Positions 59,860 through 64,000 of a DNA stretch of 64,000 bases are shown in pieces. Numbering within the stretch: position 1 is the stretch's first letter; every line of letters starts with the position of its first letter. Below the pieces are notes generated by a model. The model saw only the letters and a program-made list of their open reading frames with translations, searched no databases and was not told the DNA's origin. A program made the position numbers and the translations under genes. Source of the stretch: Muricea muricata (Eukaryota > Cnidaria > Anthozoa > Malacalcyonacea > Plexauridae); the NCBI GenBank assembly GCA_963855995.1, contig OY979717.1:2353179-2417178 (forward strand), in the 5' to 3' direction.

Positions 59860-62800
59860 ATGTTCGGAGGAGAATATAAATCAAAACCCAAGGTATCTCT
59901 TCGAGGGGCAAGCAAGAAGGTAAAAACGTAATAAATGCATCTTTGTCAGTCACGCCAACACAATTGTACATAACATCTCAACTTCATTTAATAATACTGC
60001 AGTTTATTTTATTTCAACTATTTGTGACTTTCCTGTCAATTTTTTGTTCGAAAAAAATTGACAGAAAGTAACAAATAGTTGAAATAGAATAAACTGCAGT
60101 ATTATTACATGAAGTTGACATGTTATGTAAATTTTCTTGATAAAACTAGTTAAATCGTAACAGTAGAATGAGGCTGAGGGCTTGAGGAAAATTGCTGTTA
60201 AATTGACCTGGGGTCGGTTGTATAAAACTCTTAATCACTTTTTTAATCACTGTTTTGTAGTTAAATAGTGATTAAGCACAAATACGTTGCTCTGATTGGT
60301 TGACGTTTCCACTAATCATAGTTAACTTTAATCACTTTTTTATACAACCGGCCCCTGATGGCCAACTAAATTGCAGTATTGCTGACTGACCAACTAAATT
60401 AGTGCTTATGACATGGCATAATTAATTTGATATATATCCTAGGCAGCCCACTAATTGATGGCAAATATATTTTTGTTTTAATAAATACGTGTGTTTAATG
60501 GTGTTTATGTTTGTTTAATGATTATTACTTAGTGTACAACTGTATCACAAATTAAATAGATCTATATAGAAATAGATTAGCAATTTTTTTAGCTGATCAC
60601 AAATTGCACACACAAGATAATACAATTGCTGTGGTGAAATGCACTACACACATCAAAGTGACACTTGCCAGCACTTGCTGCGCTGATGCGAGCATCTAAT
60701 ATGAGGGACACTTGCATGCACCAAAGAGTAAGGATATAAAGAGGGTTCACTCATGCCAAATTTGGTCACACGCATAGATTGGCTGTACTGCGCATGCGCA
60801 ACATCCTAGCCAGTACCGTGAAAATTTTTATTAAGAAAACGATAGGGAAAACAGATTTTTTGTCATAAAAACAGCGATTTTAACGAAACCATCGGGGCGT
60901 TTCGCTGCTTCGTTTTAATATCACAAAAGGAGATTGGTCCGTAAAATTTTAACAAAAAATGGGGCAATAAAGATCATCTGAACGCCGCAAAAAGGGAAAA
61001 CTATACTCGAAGGAGTGGAGTTCGAAAGGAACCAAGTGTTGACAAAGTCAAAAACAGATCAAAAAGTTATTCTACATGGGTAGAAATACTACATTGTGTC
61101 ATCCTGCTGCGGGAAAACTCTGACGTTTTTGAAAATTGACAATCCGTTTTATTTGGTATTGTAATGCTGTGCTTTAAGTGTACTAGTAAGCGCGCAATTC
61201 ACATTTCGTTAAATACACAGTACTGCCGAATGTAAACATAACCAAAAGTCTTGGGTCAAATGTCTTTAATCCTTTTGAGTACATTATGTGTGCTGTTATG
61301 TATTTTGGATTGTGAGGGTATCTGCTATTCTGCTTGAGAAGTCGAGTTTGTACTGAAATATATTCTGGCAAAAAGTTTTGTTCCTTAATTATGCGATAAT
61401 CACAAGTCACAAAATAATATTTACATTTACTCAGCATGACATTTTTTAATATGCTCTGCTAGAAGGTAAAAAGCGCCGTTTTCTTAAAAATACCATTTTT
61501 CGCATTTCGAACTGCATTTTCCCTATAGTTTTGTATTGAAAATGCAGCGATGGTACTAGCTGCTGTATATTAAATTTTTTTTGGAATAATTAATGTTGTT
61601 TTTGATGGTGAGTCATGACGTCAGCATCGGGAATCCGTGTGACGTTGGATTTGTACTGAGTGAACCCTCTTTGTATGTAATAACGAATGCTCGAAGCGTG
61701 CAATCTCTCACTTGAACTTTTCTGACTGGTCCACTCGTTCCCCCCACACACATGAAAGTGACACTTGCCAGCACTGGCCAGCACTTGCTGCGCTGATGCG
61801 AGCATCTAATATGAGGGACACTTGCCAGCACTTGCTGTGCTGATGCGAGCAACTTAAAAATCGAGGACAAAAATTTTGCTTAGTGAGACAATTGGTCATT
61901 AGCTAATCTGTGACTGTATTGACTACATGCAGTCGGCTTGTGATGTGTCATGCTTACATCATCTATATACATATATTTTATCATCACAAGCTGACCTTGC
62001 ATAAGCAATACAAGTGTAGACTGAGTAATAATCATTACACAAGCATGAATACTGTGAATAAATACCTATATTACACACATATGTACTCTACATTATAAAT
62101 GCACATAAAAATATATTTGCCATCAATTAGTAGGCTGCAGTACCTAGGATATAATTTATATGTTTGTGTGCAATTAAAAGTGAAATCAATAATGTAGTTG
62201 GTCAATTTGAAATTGAACTAATGTACAGTAATTTAATAATTGATGGCTTTGCATCAATGTGCTAATTGGCTATTAATTTTCTTCTTTCAATTTTTATTCC
62301 AATGAAAATATTTTCTTTTGTATATGCTACAAATTTCAAAATTTTGTAATCTTTTCCATGCAATTATGCAAGGTGTTGCAGCTGTACTTGTAGCAGTCAC
62401 TAACTGTCAGCAATTTGGTTAATTTCACAGGAGAAGAGATCATCTTTAATTCATAGAAATCAGGCAGAGAGAGAAAAGCGAGAGGTATGTACAGTGTACC
62501 CCAAGTGCAAATAAATGTACATTCAACAGCAGGTTAAGTTTTAATAAGGAAGGAATAGAAAATTGCGACTGTTTATAGCTACAATAACTTTGATGCTAGC
62601 ATAATAAACAAAATATCCAGTCTGGAATATAATTATGCAATATCCATTCAGTACATATTTGCACGTGTGAAATATTTACCCAAAAGTCAAGGGACAATTA
62701 AAATGTTATTTAATAGTGATAAACTCATTGTTAGTTTTGCTTATTTCACATACAGGAACAAAGAAAACGAAATTTGAGCGCATTGACCATTCAGTCATTT

Positions 62801-63852
62801 CTTCGGGGATACTGGGTCCGGCAACAAGAGGTGCCAAAGGCTTTATGCTGCCTTTTATATTAGATTGTAAATTACAGTTATAGTTGTCAATTAATATTAA
62901 ATTATATTATCACAAAGAGGCTCTTATCTCTTCCACTGGGAAGTTTTTCTAAAAGATGCAGTCAGTTGTAAAATATTTCGAGAACCACTAATAAAGGTAT
63001 TTTTATAAAATATAAAACAATGGTAACTCCGAATATAAACATGTTTATTTATTGCATTGTTTTGTACAGTACTTTAATTTTATATACTGTATTTTTATAT
63101 ACTGTATTTTCAGGTTTTGTCTTTCAGCTGCTTTAATATTTTCTTGTAGTGTGCCTATGCATAATGCTATTTAGTTACTGAAATTAATAAATAAACCTTT
63201 ATTCATGAATGAAATGATTCAAATTAAATGTTATTTCATAACTTTTAATTTAAGTATGATGCTCGAAGAAAGGATTTTGATGGGATTTTGGACAAACTTA
63301 AAGAAAGCCAACCTCCTGACATCAACACAATTCATTTATTGCTAAATAGTTTTCTCTTTTTCTACTCAAAAAGTAAAGACTCCAAACGACTGGTGAGTTA
63401 CGTGTGTTTAGCACGGGAATCTGAAAAGATTTGTTACTATCATGTAAAAGGTTCTTTTCCATTCATCGCATGCAAAACGGATTTGCTAGCTCGCTTCAAG
63501 TGCTTGTAATAAAATAAACTGTTCGTCAAGCAGAGTGGTTAGTTGCAGTTCACTACGAACTGGCAAGTTAGCATTTAGGATTAGTGGGACAAAGCCTTTA
63601 GACTTTAGTCTGTTAATTCTATTCACGCTGATAACCCTATGTTCAAATCCATTGGTGTAAGTTCGTCTTTCACAATTTTTTAAGATATTTAAACATAATT
63701 AAAGTTAACACTTCTGTTTTTGAAATGTTCGGGGTTTTTTCAATGTAGGTAAGTATATGCCAGTTGCTGCTGAAGAATAGTAAAAATTTACGAGTTCGTG
63801 AGTATAAACGATGGACCCTCCAGATTAAACAGTTTTTGTGTCTTTGTTCCAG
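59860..63852 (+). CDS. UBE3C: UBE3C HECT-type ubiquitin ligase, first five coding exons (continues past the window)
   Basis: Exons 59860-59919, 62431-62484, 62756-62830, 63255-63392 and 63749-63852 join with GT-AG sites in phase; the last ends in phase 2. Residues 1-20 are MFGGEYKSKPKVSLRGASKK, the conserved UBE3C N-terminus. Exon 2 gives SSLIHRNQAEREKRE. Exon 3 is an IQ-type motif (TIQSFLRGYWVRQQE, residues 49-63). Exons 4-5 match the following helical region (LNSFLFFYSKSKDSKRL; LQIKQFLCLC). The HECT domain lies beyond the window. UBE3C extends ubiquitin chains on proteasome-bound substrates (family knowledge). Intron 1 is 2.5 kb and full of transposon sequence. The start follows a stop-rich leader, and the match to the known N-terminus fixes it. 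No damage is seen. Confidence 0.93.
60211..60354. mobile_element. Harbinger MITE, 144 bp, in UBE3C intron 1
   Basis: GGGTCGGTTGTATAAAACTC and the inverse TTATACAACCGGCCC match the ends of the 2.5 kb Harbinger at 33900. The flanking duplication is CTG (60208-60210 and 60355-60357), the same trinucleotide as there. Confidence 0.93.
60647..60715 (+). repeat. Minisatellite-like repeat, copy 1
   Basis: A GTGACACTTGCCAGCACTTG...GATGCGAGCATCTAATATGAG unit followed by the start of another. The same unit recurs in direct orientation at 61750-61857. Confidence 0.85.
60735..61675. mobile_element. DNA transposon-like element with AAAGAGGGTTCACTCA termini
   Basis: AAAGAGGGTTCACTCA (60737) is inverted at the right (TGAGTGAACCCTCTTT, ending 61672), with further imperfect arm matches (TCACACG/CGTGTGA). 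About 0.94 kb, without coding. It lies between the two copies of the GACACTTGCCAGC repeat. Confidence 0.7.
61750..61857 (+). repeat. Minisatellite-like repeat, copy 2
   Basis: Two units of the roughly 50-bp repeat (GACACTTGCCAGCAC...GCTGATGCGAGCA), the first with an internal CAGCACTGGC duplication. Direct orientation relative to 60647. Confidence 0.85.
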
Positions 63853-64000
63853 GTAATGTTTTGTTTTAGTTTGAAATTCGTTAATTACATGTAGACTGTG
63901 TGTAACAATCAAAGTTCGTATATTTTAGCGTTTTCGCATTACTTCTTGTTTGATAATAGGGAATTAAATGCTGCGGTCGAAACAAGACAACCATTTGCAA

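Larger units (their letters stand above)
60428..62157. mobile_element. Large inverted-repeat element in UBE3C intron 1
   Basis: 60428-60473 (TCCTAGGCAGCCCACTAATT, GATGGCAAATATAT) is inverted at 62104-62157. The homology continues inward through AATGATTATTACTTAGTGTA (60518) inverted near 62010-62040. The arms are about 120 bp with indels. No coding inside. The exact ends and any target duplication are uncertain. Confidence 0.6.

Overview
This is eukaryotic, almost certainly metazoan, DNA: protein-coding genes split by GT-AG introns, AT-rich spacers, trinucleotide microsatellites and very dense transposable elements. The mix (DIRS, Penelope-like, CR1/L2-like LINEs, an R4/Dong-like LINE, Ty3/gypsy, hAT, Harbinger, and a zinc-finger/PolB-type mobile gene) suggests a marine invertebrate. 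A cnidarian is my best guess, by inference only.

Layout. 1-8.3 kb: a CR1/L2-like LINE (+) sits inside a minus-strand multi-exon C2H2/PolB-type gene; behind it lies a decayed hAT transposase (-). 8.6-21.4 kb: a Penelope-like element arranged as an inverted pair. Its minus-strand arm is split by a nearly intact two-ORF LINE (8.7-13.4 kb) and a complete DIRS element (14.4-19.4 kb). 21.4-29.7 kb: two MITEs, a broken gene of unknown family, two decayed LINEs and a 5'-truncated gypsy element with its LTR (all coding -). 29.7-33.1 kb: mostly unassigned spacer. 33.1-39.1 kb: a second gypsy element (+), split at its RT catalytic motif by a 2.5 kb Harbinger that carries remnants of both Harbinger genes. 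39.1-42.7 kb: (AAT)n arrays alternating with LINE fragments, including a Dong-like LINE flanked on both sides by the array. 43-50.6 kb: spacer with a 2.4 kb hAT element.

Host genes occupy the right part, both on +. A complete KANK-family gene has nine coding exons (50.6-55.5 kb, 905 predicted residues). The first five coding exons of UBE3C, a HECT ubiquitin ligase, start at 59.86 kb and run off the window end. Between them lie a DIRS relic and two nested MITEs of one family; the outer MITE ends about 160 bp upstream of the UBE3C start codon. UBE3C intron 1 holds further transposons.

The main interest is the insertion archaeology: several insertions have an uninterrupted counterpart or obvious empty-site sequence, so target duplications and junction mechanisms can be read directly. 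I did not find a new multi-gene host system. The least explained coding sequences are the ORF fragments inside the 47-49.6 kb hAT element, the ORF at 42.7-43.0 kb and the broken gene at 23.1-23.7 kb.
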